A DNA stretch of 64,000 nucleotides from Cupriavidus necator N-1 (lineage in GTDB: Bacteria; Pseudomonadota; Gammaproteobacteria; Burkholderiales; Burkholderiaceae). The DNA lies in the NCBI RefSeq assembly GCF_000219215.1, contig NC_015726.1, positions 3,348,001-3,412,000 on the forward strand. The letters run 5' to 3'. Positions 1 through 10,731 of the stretch are shown in pieces. How positions within the stretch are numbered: position 1 is the stretch's first letter; every line of letters begins with the position of its first letter. Made by a program: the position numbers and the translations under genes. The notes beneath the pieces were generated by a model. The model ran no database searches. It was not told the DNA's origin and was given only the letters and a program-made list of their open reading frames with translations.

Positions 1-222
1 CAGGAACTTGGTCACCAGGCCCTTGCCGCGCAGCCCGCCGAACTGGATGAACTCCATCGGGATGTCGTGCTTGGGCACCAGCGTGGCTTCCATGCCGGTG
101 CGGTTGCCCAGCCAGACCACCTTCCAGCCTTGCTCGCGCAGCGCGTGCGCGACCGCAAGCCCCGGGAACACGTGCCCCCCGGTGCCGCCGGCCATCACGA
201 GCAAGGTGCGCGGTGCGGTCAT
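1..222 (-). CDS. murG: MurG, UDP-GlcNAc transferase to lipid I (N-terminal part, cut by window edge)
   Basis: MurG transfers GlcNAc from UDP-GlcNAc to lipid I on the cytoplasmic face of the membrane, making lipid II. Only the first 74 codons are present; the gene runs off the left edge. The visible part starts [20 protein letters not shown] and contains the GGTGGHxFPG glycine-rich motif of the family near residues 12-18, then a Rossmann-like start with [13 protein letters not shown]. The ATG overlaps the ftsW stop by 4 bases (ATGA), so the two genes are translationally coupled. It is the most distal visible gene of the dcw operon. Confidence 0.95.
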   Translation of the reverse strand, partial: MTAPRTLLVMAGGTGGHVFPGLAVAHALREQGWKVVWLGNRTGMEATLVPKHDIPMEFIQFGGLRGKGLVTKFL

Positions 223-1460
223 ACCTTCCCTCCGCGCATCAACACTCGATTTTCATAATCAATGCGCAGCAGGATCGCCAGCGCCACGCAGTTCATCAAG
301 ATCCCCGACCCGCCATAGCTCACCAGCGGCAGCGTCAGCCCCTTGGTCGGCAGCAGGCCCAGGTTCACGCCCATATTGATAAAGGTCTGCCAGCCGATCC
401 ACACGCCGATGCCCTTGGCCACCAGCCCGGCAAAGGTGCGGTCCAGCTGCAGCGCGGTGCGGCCGATATTGAAGGCGCGGCGCACCAGCCAGTAGAACAG
501 CACAATCACCACCAGCACGCCGATAAAGCCGAATTCCTCGCCGATCACCGCGAGGATGAAGTCGGTATGCGCCTCAGGCAGGTAGTGCAGTTTCTCGATG
601 CTGCCGCCCAGGCCCACGCCGGTCCACTCGCCGCGGCCGAAGGCGATCAGCGAGTGCGTCAGCTGGTAGGCCTTGCCCAGCGCATTGCTCTCTTCCCACG
701 GGTTCAGGTAGGCGAAGATCCGCTCGCGCCGCCAGGGCGACGCGGTGATCAGCAGCGCGAACGCGCCCACTGCCACGCCGACCAGCCCGGCGAACAGCTT
801 GCCGTTGATGCCGCCCAGGAACAGGATGGCCATGGCCACGGCCGCGATTACCAGGAATGCGCCCATGTCCGGCTCGAGCAGCAGCAGCATGCCGACCACC
901 ACCACGGCCACGCCCATCGGCAGGAAGCCCTTGGACACGGTCTGCATCCACTCCTGCTTGCGCACCGTGTAGTTGGCGGCATACAGCACCACCGCCAGCT
1001 TCATCAGCTCCGATGGCTGGAAGTTCATCACGCCCAGCGGGATCCAGCGCCGCGCGCCGTTCACGCCCTTGCCGACGAACGGCACCAGCACGATCACCAG
1101 CAGGATCAGTGCGACGATAAAGAGCTTGGGCGCGTAGCGGTCCCACACCTTGACCGGGATCTGGAACGACGCCAGCCCGACCGACAGCCCGATCCCCAGC
1201 GCGAACGCATGGCGCATCAGGAAGTGGCTCTCGCGGTAGTTGGCGTAGCGCGGCGAGTCCGGCAGCGCGATCGAGGCCGAATAGACCATCACCAGGCCGA
1301 GCGCGAGCAGCACGATCGACACCCACAGCATGGGCTGGTCGTACTCCATCATGCGCGAGCGCGTCGGCTTGACGCCGGACACGGCGTCGCGCAGGCCACC
1401 CCAGGCATTGCCGATGGTGGCGCCGATAAAGCCGCTGCGCTTGACCTGTGCTTCGCTCAT
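219..1460 (-). CDS. ftsW: FtsW, SEDS-family septal peptidoglycan glycosyltransferase
   Basis: FtsW polymerises lipid II at the division septum together with FtsI. The protein is about 413 residues with roughly ten hydrophobic segments after a cytoplasmic N-terminus of about 40 residues. SEDS hallmarks are visible: PDMGAFLVI in the middle, [20 protein letters not shown], and [13 protein letters not shown] near the C-terminus. The chosen ATG (start of [10 protein letters not shown]) overlaps the murD stop by 4 bases. A longer reading upstream lies inside murD and lacks support. The 3' end overlaps murG by 4 bases. Confidence 0.96.
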   Translation of the reverse strand: MSEAQVKRSGFIGATIGNAWGGLRDAVSGVKPTRSRMMEYDQPMLWVSIVLLALGLVMVYSASIALPDSPRYANYRESHFLMRHAFALGIGLSVGLASFQIPVKVWDRYAPKLFIVALILLVIVLVPFVGKGVNGARRWIPLGVMNFQPSELMKLAVVLYAANYTVRKQEWMQTVSKGFLPMGVAVVVVGMLLLLEPDMGAFLVIAAVAMAILFLGGINGKLFAGLVGVAVGAFALLITASPWRRERIFAYLNPWEESNALGKAYQLTHSLIAFGRGEWTGVGLGGSIEKLHYLPEAHTDFILAVIGEEFGFIGVLVVIVLFYWLVRRAFNIGRTALQLDRTFAGLVAKGIGVWIGWQTFINMGVNLGLLPTKGLTLPLVSYGGSGILMNCVALAILLRIDYENRVLMRGGKV

Positions 1461-2968
1461 GGCAGGATCCCCCGGGACAGCGCCAGTTCTTCCACCGCGC
1501 CGCGGAACACCTCGGCGCGATGCACGTAGTTGCGGAACATGTCGAGGCTGGCGCACGCCGGCGACAGCAGCACCACGTCGCCGTTCTCGGCCAGTCCGGC
1601 AGCCTTCGTCACGGCCTCTTCCAGCGTGGCGGCGTCGACCAGGCTGGCACCGCTGCCCTGCAATGCATCGCGCAGCTCACCCGCGGCGCGGCCGATCAGC
1701 ACCACCGCGCGTGCGTACTGCGCCACCGGCGCGGCCAGCGGCGAGAAATCCTGGCCCTTGCCTTCGCCACCGGCGATCAGCACCACGCGCTTGTCCAGCC
1801 CCGACAGCGCGGCCACGGTGGCGCCGACATTGGTGCCCTTGCTGTCGTCGAAATACTCGACGTCGTCGATGGTGGCAACCCACTCCACGCGGTGCGGCTC
1901 GCCGCGGTATTCGCGCAGGCCGTGCAGCAGCGCGTTCATCGGCAGGTCGATGGCACGGCACAGCGCCAGCGCGGCCATGGCGTTGGTGGCGTTGTGCATG
2001 CCGCGGATATGCAGCGCGTCGGCCGGCATCAGGCGCTTGTGGCGCGCCGGCACGGCTTCCTGGACCACCTCGGCGGCCTTGCGGCGGCGCGGCTTGCCCT
2101 CCCCTTCCGCGTCCGGGTCGGCTTCGGCCAGCACCAGCCAGGGCATGCCGCCCTCGCGCAGGATGCCGAAGCTGCCCGGCGTTTCCGGCAGGTCGGTGCC
2201 GAAAGTCAGCGGCGAGCGCCCGGGCCGCGCCATGTCCATGGTCAGGCGGTCGTTGCGGTTGAGCACCTGCACGCACTCGCTGCCAGCCGGCCCGAAGATG
2301 CGCGCCTTGGATGCGGCATAGGCTTCCATCGAGCCATGCCAGTCCAGGTGGTCCTGGGTGACGTTGAGCACGGTGGCCGCGGCAGGCGCCAGCGTGTGCG
2401 TGGTTTCCAGCTGGAAGCTGGACAGCTCAAGCACCCACACTTCCGGCAGCGATGCCGAGGCGATGCAGGCCGACAGCTTGTCCAGCGCCGACGGGCTGAT
2501 ATTGCCCGCCACCGCCACGCTCTTGCCGGCGCGCTCCACCAGCCGGCCGGTCAGCGCGGTGGTGGTGGTCTTGCCGTTGGTGCCGGTGATCCCCAGGATC
2601 TTCGGCGCGTAGCCGGACTCAGCTTCCAGGTGGCGCAGCGCGCGCACGAACAGTTCGATCTCGCCCCACACCGGGATGCCGCGCGCCTGCGCCGCGGCCA
2701 GCAGCGCGCCGGTGCCGGCTTCCAGCGGCGACAGGCCCGGGCTGATCGCCACCAGGCCGATGCCGTCGAGCAGGCTGTCGGCGAACGGGCCGCCGACGAA
2801 CTCGGCCGAAGTCAGCTCGGCCTGCAGGAAGACAAGGTTGGCGGGCGCCTCGCGCGTGTCGGCCACGCGCACCGCGCAGCCGTTCAGGCCACACCAACGC
2901 GCCATGGCCAGGCCCGATTCACCGAGGCCCAGTACCAGCACATGAGGTTTTTGCAGCTCGCCAAACAC
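1457..2968 (-). CDS. murD: MurD, UDP-MurNAc-L-Ala:D-Glu ligase
   Basis: MurD adds D-glutamate to UDP-MurNAc-L-alanine in the cytoplasm. The protein is 503 residues, longer than the roughly 440 of E. coli. It has an N-terminal Rossmann domain ([15 protein letters not shown]), the Mur-ligase ATP loop [11 protein letters not shown] near residues 126-136, and a C-terminal [15 protein letters not shown] motif. Part of the extra length is a charged insertion around [13 protein letters not shown] in the central domain. The start codon is GTG; no ATG fits the conserved N-terminus. It lies 70 bases after mraY and overlaps ftsW by 4 bases. Confidence 0.96.
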   Translation of the reverse strand: MFGELQKPHVLVLGLGESGLAMARWCGLNGCAVRVADTREAPANLVFLQAELTSAEFVGGPFADSLLDGIGLVAISPGLSPLEAGTGALLAAAQARGIPVWGEIELFVRALRHLEAESGYAPKILGITGTNGKTTTTALTGRLVERAGKSVAVAGNISPSALDKLSACIASASLPEVWVLELSSFQLETTHTLAPAAATVLNVTQDHLDWHGSMEAYAASKARIFGPAGSECVQVLNRNDRLTMDMARPGRSPLTFGTDLPETPGSFGILREGGMPWLVLAEADPDAEGEGKPRRRKAAEVVQEAVPARHKRLMPADALHIRGMHNATNAMAALALCRAIDLPMNALLHGLREYRGEPHRVEWVATIDDVEYFDDSKGTNVGATVAALSGLDKRVVLIAGGEGKGQDFSPLAAPVAQYARAVVLIGRAAGELRDALQGSGASLVDAATLEEAVTKAAGLAENGDVVLLSPACASLDMFRNYVHRAEVFRGAVEELALSRGILP

Positions 2969-3038
2969 TTCGATTTCCTGCCTTTGATTTCCTGAATCTA
3001 TATAGAAGAGCGCCGTCAGTCCCTGACCCGCGCAACCG

Positions 3039-4208
3039 TTAACGCAACTTCAGTGTCGACAACCCGATCAGCACCAGCAGCATGGTGATGATCCAGAAGC
3101 GCACCGTGACCTGGGTTTCCTTCCAGCCGCCCAGTTCGAAATGGTGATGCAGCGGCGCCATCCTGAAGAGCCGCCTGCCTTCGCCATAGCGGCGCTTGGT
3201 GATCTTGAACCACGTGACCTGCGCCATCACCGACAGTGTTTCCACCACGAAGATGCCGCCCATCACGAACAGCACGATCTCCTGGCGCACGATCACCGCC
3301 ACCGTGCCGAGCGCGCCGCCCAGCGCCAGCGCGCCCACGTCGCCCATGAACACCTGCGCCGGGTGCGCGTTGAACCAGAGGAAGGCCAGCCCCGCCCCGC
3401 TCAGCGCCGAGCAGAAGATCAGCAGCTCGCCCGCGCCCGGGATATGCGGGAACAGCAGGTACTTGCTGTAGACCGAACTGCCCATCACGTACGCAAACAC
3501 ACCCAGCCCGCTGCCGACCAGCACCACCGGCATGATCACCAGCCCGTCCAGGCCGTCGGTCAGGTTGACAGCGTTGCTCGAGCCCACGATCACCAGGTAG
3601 GTCAGCACGATGAAGCCGGCCACGCCCAGCGGGTAGCTGATCTCCTTGAAGAAAGGCACGATGAGGTTGGACTTGTACGGCATGTCCAGCGACAGCCCGC
3701 CCTCGACCCAGCTCAGGAACAGGTCCCACACCTTCACGTTGCTGCTTTCCGACACCGAGAACGCTAGGTAGACCGCGGCCACCAGGCCGATCAGCGTCTG
3801 CCAGAAAAATTTCTCGCGGCTCGACATGCCGCGCGGGTCGCGATACACCACCTTGCGGTAGTCGTCGACCCAGCCGATAGCGCCGTAGCCGAAGGTGACC
3901 AGCATCACCACCCAGATGAAACGGTTGCCCCAGTCGCACCACAGCAGCGTCGACACCGCGATCGAGACCAGCACCAGCACGCCGCCCATGGTCGGCGTGC
4001 CGGCCTTGACCAGGTGGGTCTGCGGACCGATGGTGCGCACCGCCTGGCCGACCTTCAACTCGGTCAGCTTGCGGATCACCCACGGACCGAACGCCAGCCC
4101 GATCAGAAGCGCGGTGAGGTTGGCCATCACCGCGCGGAAAGTCAGGTAGTTGACGACCCGGAGGAAGCTGTAGTCGTTTTGCAGCCACTGGGCCAGAGCC
4201 AATAACAT
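3039..4208 (-). CDS. mraY: MraY, phospho-MurNAc-pentapeptide translocase
   Basis: MraY makes lipid I by moving phospho-MurNAc-pentapeptide onto undecaprenyl phosphate in the inner membrane. The protein is 389 residues with about ten transmembrane segments. Family motifs are clear: GWVDDYRKV with the catalytic-type aspartates, NLTDGLDGL, and [11 protein letters not shown] in the HHH loop. The length matches the slightly long betaproteobacterial form (E. coli has 360). It sits 13 bases downstream of murF and 70 bases upstream of murD, one of the few real gaps in this cluster. Confidence 0.97.
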   Translation of the reverse strand: MLLALAQWLQNDYSFLRVVNYLTFRAVMANLTALLIGLAFGPWVIRKLTELKVGQAVRTIGPQTHLVKAGTPTMGGVLVLVSIAVSTLLWCDWGNRFIWVVMLVTFGYGAIGWVDDYRKVVYRDPRGMSSREKFFWQTLIGLVAAVYLAFSVSESSNVKVWDLFLSWVEGGLSLDMPYKSNLIVPFFKEISYPLGVAGFIVLTYLVIVGSSNAVNLTDGLDGLVIMPVVLVGSGLGVFAYVMGSSVYSKYLLFPHIPGAGELLIFCSALSGAGLAFLWFNAHPAQVFMGDVGALALGGALGTVAVIVRQEIVLFVMGGIFVVETLSVMAQVTWFKITKRRYGEGRRLFRMAPLHHHFELGGWKETQVTVRFWIITMLLVLIGLSTLKLR

Positions 4209-4221
4209 CGTGTTGTCTTAT

Positions 4222-5622
4222 TTAGTGTGCGGAAGAGTCTGCGACCAGCGCCGCGACCATCCGTTCCATGCGCATGAAGCGCGATCCCTTCACCAGCACG
4301 GCGCCCGCTTGCGCCACCATGCCCCTGCTGTCTTCCTCCAGTGCCTTTGCCAGTGCTTGCGCGCTGCCGAAATGCCGGCCGCCCGCGCCGAATGCCTGCA
4401 CCGCATGCACGGCCAGTTCGCCGGTCGCCCACAGCGTGCCAACGCCGCGCGCCTTGGCGTAGGCGCCGATCTCTTCGTGGAACGCCGGGCCCTGGTCGCC
4501 CACTTCGCCCATGTCGCCCAGCACCAGGATGCGCGGCGCGGCAAAGCCGGCCAGCACGTCGATGGCGGCGCGCATGGAGTCGGGGTTGGCGTTGTATGTG
4601 TCGTCGATGACGACCGTCCCACCCGGCGTGTACTTGACCTGCAGCCGGCCCTTGACCGCATGAAAGCCGGCTAGGCCCGACTGGATCGCCGGCACGTGCA
4701 CTCCCGCGGCCAGCGCGCAGGCGATGGCGGCCAGCGCGTTGCGCACGTTGTGCTCACCCAGCAGCGCCAGGCGCACGTCGAAGCCATGGCCGGGCGCGCG
4801 TACCTGCATCACTTGTGCGCCGTCGACCAGCGTCACGGTGGCGTGCACATCGGCGCGCTGCGAGGTGCCGAACGACAGCGCGCGGCGCGCGCCCGCGGCT
4901 TCGCGCCACAGCGGCGCGTGGGCGCCGCCGCTTTCCGCGTCGAGCGGGTACACCGCCACGCCGTGGGCCGGCAGCGCCGCGATCGCGGCGGCGTGCTCGT
5001 GGGCGACGGCTTCCACGTTCACCATGAACTCCTGGTGCTCGCGCTGCGCGTTAGTGATCACCGCCACGGTGGGCTGGGCGATGCCGGCCAGGTAGACCGT
5101 CTCGCCCGGGTGGTTCATGCCGAGCTCCAGCACCGCCAGCTTGTGCGTGGCGCGCAGGCGCAGCACCGTCAGCGGCAGGCCGATATCGTTGTTCAGGTTG
5201 CCGCCGGTGGCCAGGCGCTGGTCCTCGCCCACCGCCGCGGCAAAGATGGCCGCGATCATTTCCTTGACCGTGGTCTTGCCGTTGCTGCCGGTCACCGCCA
5301 CCGCCGGCAGCGTGAACTGGCGGCGCCAGCCGGCGCCCAACTCGCCCAGCGCGAGGCGCGTGTCCGGCGCGACGATGGCCGGCACGCCGGCATCGACTTC
5401 GCGGCTGACCAGCACGGCGGCAGCGCCGCGTGCCACCACGTCGGCGATGAAGTCATGCGCGTCGAAGCGCTCACCCTTGAGGGCGACGAACAGGTCGCCC
5501 GGCTCGACGCTGCGGCTGTCGGTATGCACGCGCGAAAACTTCACGGCGCCGTCGCCGCAAACGCGCGCGCCGGCGATCCAGCCGGCGGCTTGCTGCAAGG
5601 TGGTCATTGGGGTCTGGCTCAT
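4222..5622 (-). CDS. murF: MurF, UDP-MurNAc-tripeptide:D-Ala-D-Ala ligase
   Basis: MurF adds D-Ala-D-Ala to complete the UDP-MurNAc-pentapeptide. The protein is 466 residues: an N-terminal UDP-binding domain with HTDSRSVEPGDLFVALKGERFD, the ATP loop VAVTGSNGKTTVKE near residues 117-130, and a C-terminal ligase domain with IDDTYNANPDSM. The first ATG (MSQTPM) overlaps the murE stop by 4 bases; the internal ATG at residue 6 is a less likely start. Confidence 0.96.
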   Translation of the reverse strand: MSQTPMTTLQQAAGWIAGARVCGDGAVKFSRVHTDSRSVEPGDLFVALKGERFDAHDFIADVVARGAAAVLVSREVDAGVPAIVAPDTRLALGELGAGWRRQFTLPAVAVTGSNGKTTVKEMIAAIFAAAVGEDQRLATGGNLNNDIGLPLTVLRLRATHKLAVLELGMNHPGETVYLAGIAQPTVAVITNAQREHQEFMVNVEAVAHEHAAAIAALPAHGVAVYPLDAESGGAHAPLWREAAGARRALSFGTSQRADVHATVTLVDGAQVMQVRAPGHGFDVRLALLGEHNVRNALAAIACALAAGVHVPAIQSGLAGFHAVKGRLQVKYTPGGTVVIDDTYNANPDSMRAAIDVLAGFAAPRILVLGDMGEVGDQGPAFHEEIGAYAKARGVGTLWATGELAVHAVQAFGAGGRHFGSAQALAKALEEDSRGMVAQAGAVLVKGSRFMRMERMVAALVADSSAH

Positions 5623-7181
5623 GCCGATACTCCACGGGTGGCAAGCGCCAGTCGTACGTGTTCGCGATCGGAGAACGGGCGCTTGCGGCCCTGGATCTCC
5701 TGGGTGGCCTCATGGCCCTTGCCCGCCACCAGCACCACGTCGGCCGGTGCCGCGTGCTTGACGGCATAGAGGATGGCGGCGGCGCGGTCTTCGATCTGGC
5801 GAGCGCGCGCGCGCTCGGCCATGCCGTCGGCAATGGCGTCCAGGATGTCCTGCGGGTCTTCGCTGCGCGGGTTGTCGCTGGTCAGGATGACCTCGTCGGC
5901 CTCGCGCTCGGCCACTGCGCCCATTAGCGGGCGCTTGATCGGGTCGCGGTCGCCGCCGCACCCGAACACGCACCACAGGCGGCCGTTGCGCGCCTGCGCC
6001 ACCGGGCGCAGCGCGGCCAGCGTCTGCGCCAGCGCGTCCGGGGTATGGGCGTAGTCGACCACGGCCAGTGGCGCATCCGGGCCGCCGGCGGCACCGAACA
6101 ACTCCATGCGCCCTTCCACCGGCGTCAGCGCGCGCAGCGCGGCGATGGCCGCGTCCCACGCCACGCCGTTGGCGAGTGCCGCACCCAGCACCGCCAGCAG
6201 GTTGCTGACGTTGAAGGCGCCGATCATCGGCGTGGCCATCTCGGCGCTGCCGAAGCTGCCGTCGATATGGAAGGCGGTGCCGGTGGGCGTGGCGCGCACG
6301 TTGGTGGCGCGCAGCCACTCGCCGCGCGGGCGGCGCACCGTGGCCGCGTCGGGGCCGTCGATGCCGTATTCGATCACGTGCGGCGCACCGATGGCGGCGG
6401 CGTCCGCCGCAAGCAGGCGCTGGCCCATGGCGTCGTCGCGGTTGATCACGGCAGTGCGCAGGCCGTCCCAGCGGAACAGGCTCTCCTTGGCGGCCTCGTA
6501 CTCAGCCATCGAGCCGTGGTAGTCGAGGTGGTCCTGGGTCAGGTTGGTCAGCACCGCCACCGAGAAATGCGTGCCGGCCACGCGCTCCTGCTCCAGGCCG
6601 TGCGAGGACACCTCCATCGCCACAGCGCGCGCGCCGGCGTCGTGCAGGGACGCCAGGCTGGCCTGCAGCTGCACCGCGTCGGGCGTGGTGAAGCCGGTGG
6701 CCTGCAGCGCGCCCGGGAAGCCGGTGCCCAGTGTGCCGATGGTCGCGCAAGGCGTGCCGGCGGCCTGCAGCACCCGTGCCAGCCACTGGCTGCACGAGGT
6801 CTTGCCGTTGGTGCCGGTAATGCCGGTCACGGCCAGGCCGCGCACCGGGTTGCCATGCCAGCCGGCGGCGATCGGGCCGGCCAGCTGGTGCAGGCGGCTC
6901 ACCGCGAGGTGCGGCACTACGTCGCCGAAGGGCCAGTCGAAGCCGTCGGCCTCATGGACGATGGCCCCCGCGCCGGCGGCGATCGCCTGGGCGATATAGG
7001 GCCGGCCGTCGGTGGCCAGGCGCTCGTTGCCGAGCACGTAGGCGAAGAACACATCGCCGCGCGCCAGGCGCCGGGTATCGCCGGTCAGCTGCGCGGCGGC
7101 GGCCACGTTGGTACGCAGCCAGGCCAGCGCGTTGCTGGCCTGGGCGGTGACCTCGAGCGGGAGCAGTGGCTTGGCCGTCAT
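5619..7181 (-). CDS. murE: MurE, UDP-MurNAc-dipeptide:meso-diaminopimelate ligase
   Basis: MurE adds the third residue of the stem peptide. The ATP loop [13 protein letters not shown] lies near residues 118-130. The DNPR motif (TSDNPRSEDP) near the C-terminus is the signature of enzymes specific for meso-diaminopimelate, as expected for a Gram-negative. The ATG starting MTAKPLLPLE overlaps the ftsI stop as ATGA and is preferred over a GTG five codons upstream. The result is 520 residues. The 3' end overlaps murF by 4 bases. Confidence 0.95.
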   Translation of the reverse strand: MTAKPLLPLEVTAQASNALAWLRTNVAAAAQLTGDTRRLARGDVFFAYVLGNERLATDGRPYIAQAIAAGAGAIVHEADGFDWPFGDVVPHLAVSRLHQLAGPIAAGWHGNPVRGLAVTGITGTNGKTSCSQWLARVLQAAGTPCATIGTLGTGFPGALQATGFTTPDAVQLQASLASLHDAGARAVAMEVSSHGLEQERVAGTHFSVAVLTNLTQDHLDYHGSMAEYEAAKESLFRWDGLRTAVINRDDAMGQRLLAADAAAIGAPHVIEYGIDGPDAATVRRPRGEWLRATNVRATPTGTAFHIDGSFGSAEMATPMIGAFNVSNLLAVLGAALANGVAWDAAIAALRALTPVEGRMELFGAAGGPDAPLAVVDYAHTPDALAQTLAALRPVAQARNGRLWCVFGCGGDRDPIKRPLMGAVAEREADEVILTSDNPRSEDPQDILDAIADGMAERARARQIEDRAAAILYAVKHAAPADVVLVAGKGHEATQEIQGRKRPFSDREHVRLALATRGVSA

Positions 7182-8983
7182 TGGGTCGAGCTCCACGGTT
7201 CGCTCTCCTGCACCTTGTCGCTGACCACCAGCTGGCGGATCGGCGAGTCGGGCTGCACATTCAGTGCGCGCAGTGTGCCGCCGGTGATGGCCGCGAACGC
7301 CGGGCCGGCCACCAGGCCGCCGTAGTGGCTGCCGGCCGTGGGCTCGTCCACGCTGACGGCCACGATGATGCGCGGATTCGACATCGGCGCCAGGCCGATG
7401 AACGAGGCGCGGTACTTGCTGCGGTTGTAGCCGCGGCCTTCATGCTTGTAGGCGGTGCCGGTCTTGCCGCCGACGCGGTAGCCCATCACCTGCGCCTCGG
7501 GGGCGGTGCCGCCGGGCGCGGTCACGGTTTCCAGCATGGCGCGCACATCGCGCGCCACCTGGGGCGACAGGATGCGTTCGCCGGCGACAGGACCGTTGGT
7601 GCGGAACATCGACACCGGGATCAGCTCGCCGTCATGCGCGAAGATGGTGTAGGCATGCGCCATCTGGAACAGCGACACCGACAGGCCGTAGCCGTACGAC
7701 ATGGTGGCCTGCTCGATCGGGCGCCAGCTCTTGAACGGGCGCACGCGGCCGGCCACGGCGCCGGGGAAGCCGATCTTGGGCGCCTGGCCAAGGCCGACGC
7801 TGGTGAACATGTCCCACATTTCCTGCGGCTTCATCATCATCGCGATCTTGGTCGTGCCGATGTTGCTCGACTTCTGGATCACGCCGCTCACCGTCAGCGC
7901 CCCATAGTTGTGGGTATCGCTGATGGTGGCGCCTTCGAAGTTGTACTTGCCGGTGGTGGTGATCACCGTGGACGGCGTCACGCGCTTGAGCTGCAGCGCC
8001 AGGCCGACCGTGATCGGCTTCATCATCGAGCCCGGCTCGAAGGTATCGGTCAGCACGCGGTTGCGCAGCTGCTCGCCGGACAGCCGGGTACGGTCGTTGG
8101 GGTTGTAGGTGGGCCAGTTGGCCAGCGCCAGCACTTCGCCGGTCTGGGCGTCGAGCACCACCGCGCTGGCGGCCTTGGCCTTGTGCTTTTCGACCACGGC
8201 CTTGAGTTCGTTATAGGCCAGGTACTGGATCTTGGCGTCGATCGACAGCTGGATGTCCTCGCCGTCACGCGGGGTCTTCAGCACGCCGACGTCCTCGACC
8301 ACGCGGCCCAGGCGGTCCTTGATCACCTGGCGCGCGCCGGCACGGCCGGCCAGGCCGGGTTCGCGCGCCAGCTCCACGCCTTCCTGGCCGCGGTCTTCCA
8401 CGTTGGTGAAGCCGACGATGTGGGCCATCGCCTCGCCTTCCGGGTAGAAGCGCTTGTATTCGCGGGTCTGGTGGATGCCTTCGATCTTCAGCGCGGCGAT
8501 CTTGTCGGCGACGTCAGGCAGCACCTGGCGCTTCAGGTAGACGAAGCCCTTGTCCTCGGACAGCTTCTTGCCCAGGTCTTTCTCGGACATGCCGAGCAAC
8601 TTGGCCAGCTGGCGGATCTTGGCGGCATCGACCTGGTTGGGCACGTCCTCGGGCACCGCCCAGATGGCCTTGACCGGCAGGCTGGTGGCCAGCACCAGGC
8701 CGTTGCGGTCCAGGATCTTGCCGCGCGTGGCCGGCAGCTCCAGCGTGCGCTGGAAGCGCTTCTTGCCCTCGGCCTCGTAGAACTGGTTGCCGGGGCCCTG
8801 GATCCAGGCCGCGCGCACGGCCAGCGCGCCGAAGGCCGCGAACATCATGAACACCACCAGCTTGGAGCGCCACATCGGCAGGCGCAGGCCCAGCACCGGG
8901 CTGGCCGAGAACTGGCCGCTGCGCGGGCGCGACGCGGTGCCGTTGCGGTCACGGCGGGGCGGGTTGGGACGGGCCATGCTCAT
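7178..8983 (-). CDS. ftsI: FtsI (PBP3), septal transpeptidase
   Basis: FtsI cross-links septal peptidoglycan in the periplasm and works with FtsW. The protein is 601 residues with a basic cytoplasmic tail of about 38 residues, one transmembrane segment (about 41-60), a dimerisation/pedestal domain (RGKILDRNGLVLATS near 87-101), and a transpeptidase domain. Penicillin-binding motifs are SMMK with Ser319, SSN in QKSSNIGTTK, and KTGT in VGGKTGTAYK. The ATG overlaps the ftsL stop by 4 bases. Confidence 0.97.
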   Translation of the reverse strand: MSMARPNPPRRDRNGTASRPRSGQFSASPVLGLRLPMWRSKLVVFMMFAAFGALAVRAAWIQGPGNQFYEAEGKKRFQRTLELPATRGKILDRNGLVLATSLPVKAIWAVPEDVPNQVDAAKIRQLAKLLGMSEKDLGKKLSEDKGFVYLKRQVLPDVADKIAALKIEGIHQTREYKRFYPEGEAMAHIVGFTNVEDRGQEGVELAREPGLAGRAGARQVIKDRLGRVVEDVGVLKTPRDGEDIQLSIDAKIQYLAYNELKAVVEKHKAKAASAVVLDAQTGEVLALANWPTYNPNDRTRLSGEQLRNRVLTDTFEPGSMMKPITVGLALQLKRVTPSTVITTTGKYNFEGATISDTHNYGALTVSGVIQKSSNIGTTKIAMMMKPQEMWDMFTSVGLGQAPKIGFPGAVAGRVRPFKSWRPIEQATMSYGYGLSVSLFQMAHAYTIFAHDGELIPVSMFRTNGPVAGERILSPQVARDVRAMLETVTAPGGTAPEAQVMGYRVGGKTGTAYKHEGRGYNRSKYRASFIGLAPMSNPRIIVAVSVDEPTAGSHYGGLVAGPAFAAITGGTLRALNVQPDSPIRQLVVSDKVQESEPWSSTQ

Positions 8984-9297
8984 CGGCGCGCCTCCGCGGC
9001 ACTGGCCGGCGCCGCCTCGGCGGGCGCCGGCAGCACGATGCCGGACAGGTACTGGGTCTTGCCGGGGTTGACCGGCGCCATCTTCAGCTGCGCGCGCGCC
9101 GTGTCGGCGATGCGTGCGCTCTTGCCCAGCGCGCTCTGCTGGTACTGCAGGCGCGACCAGTCGATATCGAGCTGCTTCTCTTCAGCCTGGGCCCGCTCCA
9201 GTGCGACGAACAGCGTGCGCGCCTGGTGCTGCGCGCTCACCAGCGACAGCGCGCACAGGATCAGCGCGGCGAGCAGGAAGAAGGTCAGGCGGTTCAT
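8980..9297 (-). CDS. ftsL: FtsL, bitopic division protein
   Basis: FtsL forms the FtsQLB complex that activates FtsWI at the septum. The protein is 105 residues: a short N-terminus, one transmembrane helix (about residues 4-22), then a helical heptad-like stretch ([24 protein letters not shown] in part) typical of the coiled coil. The C-terminal tail is unusually rich in alanine and proline ([16 protein letters not shown]). The identification rests on position between rsmH and ftsI as well as topology, since FtsL sequences diverge. It overlaps both neighbours by 4 bases. Confidence 0.93.
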   Translation of the reverse strand: MNRLTFFLLAALILCALSLVSAQHQARTLFVALERAQAEEKQLDIDWSRLQYQQSALGKSARIADTARAQLKMAPVNPGKTQYLSGIVLPAPAEAAPASAAEARR

Positions 9298-10295
9298 GCG
9301 CGTGCGCCTCCGCCCGCAGGAGTCGCGGCAGGGGCCAGCTTCTCGGCCACGCGCATCACGGCCGAGCGCGCGCGCGGGTTGGCGGCCACCTCCTCAGTGC
9401 CCGGCTTGTAGCGGCCGAGCAGGCGCAGCGTCGGTTGCGGCAGGTCGGCCGCGCGCAGCGGCGCACGGCGCAGCGCCGGGTCGGCATCCTGCTGGGGACG
9501 GGCGTGCGCCGCCATGAACCGCTTGACGATGCGGTCCTCCAGCGAGTGGAAGCTGATCACCACCAGGCGCCCTCCGACCTGCAGCAGTTCATACGCCGCC
9601 TTCAGCCCTCTTTCGAGGTCCTCAAGCTCTTGATTGACGTGAATCCGTAGAGCCTGAAAGGTGCGGGTCGCAGGGTCCTGACCCTTCTCGCGTGTCTTGA
9701 CGGCTTTCGCCACGAGCGCGGCAAGGTCGGCAGTAGTGGCGATGGGTCCGCCATCGCCGGGTTCGCTCCGGCGAGCAACAATCGCCTTTGCAATCTGTAC
9801 AGCAAACCGTTCTTCCCCATAGTCTCGTATCACCCTGGCAATGTCCTGCTCATCCGCCTGCGCCAGCCACTGCGCGGCAGTGATGCCGCGCGTCGTGTCC
9901 ATGCGCATGTCCAGCGGGCCCTCGAAACGAAAGGAAAACCCCCTCGCCGCCTCGTCGATCTGGGGCGAGCTGATCCCCAGGTCGAGCAGCACGCCAGCGA
10001 CGTGGCCGCGCCCCGACAGGCGCTCGGCCATGGCCGCAAAGCTCGCGTGCTCAATGGAGAAGCGGGCATCCTTGATGGTGCCCGCTTCTGCGATTGCTGC
10101 TGGGTCCTTGTCGAACGCAACCAGGGCCCCGTCTGGCCCCAGCCGGGCCAGCACCGCCCGGCTGTGCCCTCCCCTGCCGAAGGTGCCGTCGACGTAGACC
10201 CCGTCGGGCCGCCAGACCAAGGCGTCGACGGCCTCGTCCAGCAGCACGGTGCGATGGCGCAGGGCGGGGGTTGCCGGCGTTCCGGTAGGACTCAT
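9294..10295 (-). CDS. rsmH: RsmH (MraW), 16S rRNA C1402 N4-methyltransferase
   Basis: RsmH methylates N4 of C1402 in 16S rRNA using S-adenosylmethionine. The 333-residue protein opens with [13 protein letters not shown] and the SAM-binding [12 protein letters not shown] (about residues 34-45), then [12 protein letters not shown], and ends with the [15 protein letters not shown] signature. It lies 7 bases downstream of mraZ and overlaps ftsL by 4 bases, the standard position in dcw clusters. Confidence 0.97.
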   Translation of the reverse strand: MSPTGTPATPALRHRTVLLDEAVDALVWRPDGVYVDGTFGRGGHSRAVLARLGPDGALVAFDKDPAAIAEAGTIKDARFSIEHASFAAMAERLSGRGHVAGVLLDLGISSPQIDEAARGFSFRFEGPLDMRMDTTRGITAAQWLAQADEQDIARVIRDYGEERFAVQIAKAIVARRSEPGDGGPIATTADLAALVAKAVKTREKGQDPATRTFQALRIHVNQELEDLERGLKAAYELLQVGGRLVVISFHSLEDRIVKRFMAAHARPQQDADPALRRAPLRAADLPQPTLRLLGRYKPGTEEVAANPRARSAVMRVAEKLAPAATPAGGGARA

Positions 10296-10302
10296 GACCT
10301 CG

Positions 10303-10731
10303 TCAGAAAGAGAAATTCTTCAATGCTTCGGGCATGCCCTGCGCCATCGCCTGCTGTTCCTTGGCGGCGTAGGTCGCGGCATCCCACACTTCGAAATGGC
10401 TGCCCATGCCGAGCAGCATGACTTCCTTGTCGAGCAAGGCGGCACTGCGCAGTTCCGGGGCGATCAGCACCCGGCCCGCGCCGTCCATTTCCACGTCGGC
10501 GGCGTTGCCCAGGAAGATGCGCTTCCACCAGTGCGCATCCATCGGCAGCGCTGCAATGCGCGTGCGGAAGGTTTCCCACTCGGGCCGGGGAAACAGCAAC
10601 AGGCAGCCATCCGGGTGCTTGGTCAGCGTCACCCGGCCCTCGGCCTGCTGTTGCAGCGCCTCGCGGTGCCGGGACGGAATGGACATCCGCCCCTTGGCAT
10701 CCAGCGAGAGTGCCGATGCTCCCTGAAACAA
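10303..10731 (-). CDS. mraZ: MraZ, dcw-operon transcriptional regulator
   Basis: MraZ is an AbrB-like/SpoVT-fold DNA-binding protein that represses its own dcw operon in characterised bacteria. The 142-residue protein has two MraZ repeats: [22 protein letters not shown] at the start and [17 protein letters not shown] in the second half. The start is TTG, with a strong GGGAGC Shine-Dalgarno 4-5 bases upstream; the next in-frame ATG would remove the conserved first strand. The 5' region carries a four-copy repeat array at 10831-10866 that is the likely MraZ target. Confidence 0.95.
   Translation of the reverse strand: MFQGASALSLDAKGRMSIPSRHREALQQQAEGRVTLTKHPDGCLLLFPRPEWETFRTRIAALPMDAHWWKRIFLGNAADVEMDGAGRVLIAPELRSAALLDKEVMLLGMGSHFEVWDAATYAAKEQQAMAQGMPEALKNFSF

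Noticed and set aside
213..1529. Long plus-strand frame (438 codons) opposite ftsW
   Set aside because: His/Gln/Arg-rich translation with no domain, opposite a well-supported gene. It is a product of high GC3.
1448..2995. Plus-strand frame (515 codons) opposite murD
   Set aside because: Low-complexity His/Gln/Ala-rich protein; murD on the minus strand has all ligase motifs.
7166..9517. Plus-strand frame (783 codons) opposite ftsI and ftsL
   Set aside because: Antisense shadow of two conserved division genes; translation has no recognisable family features.
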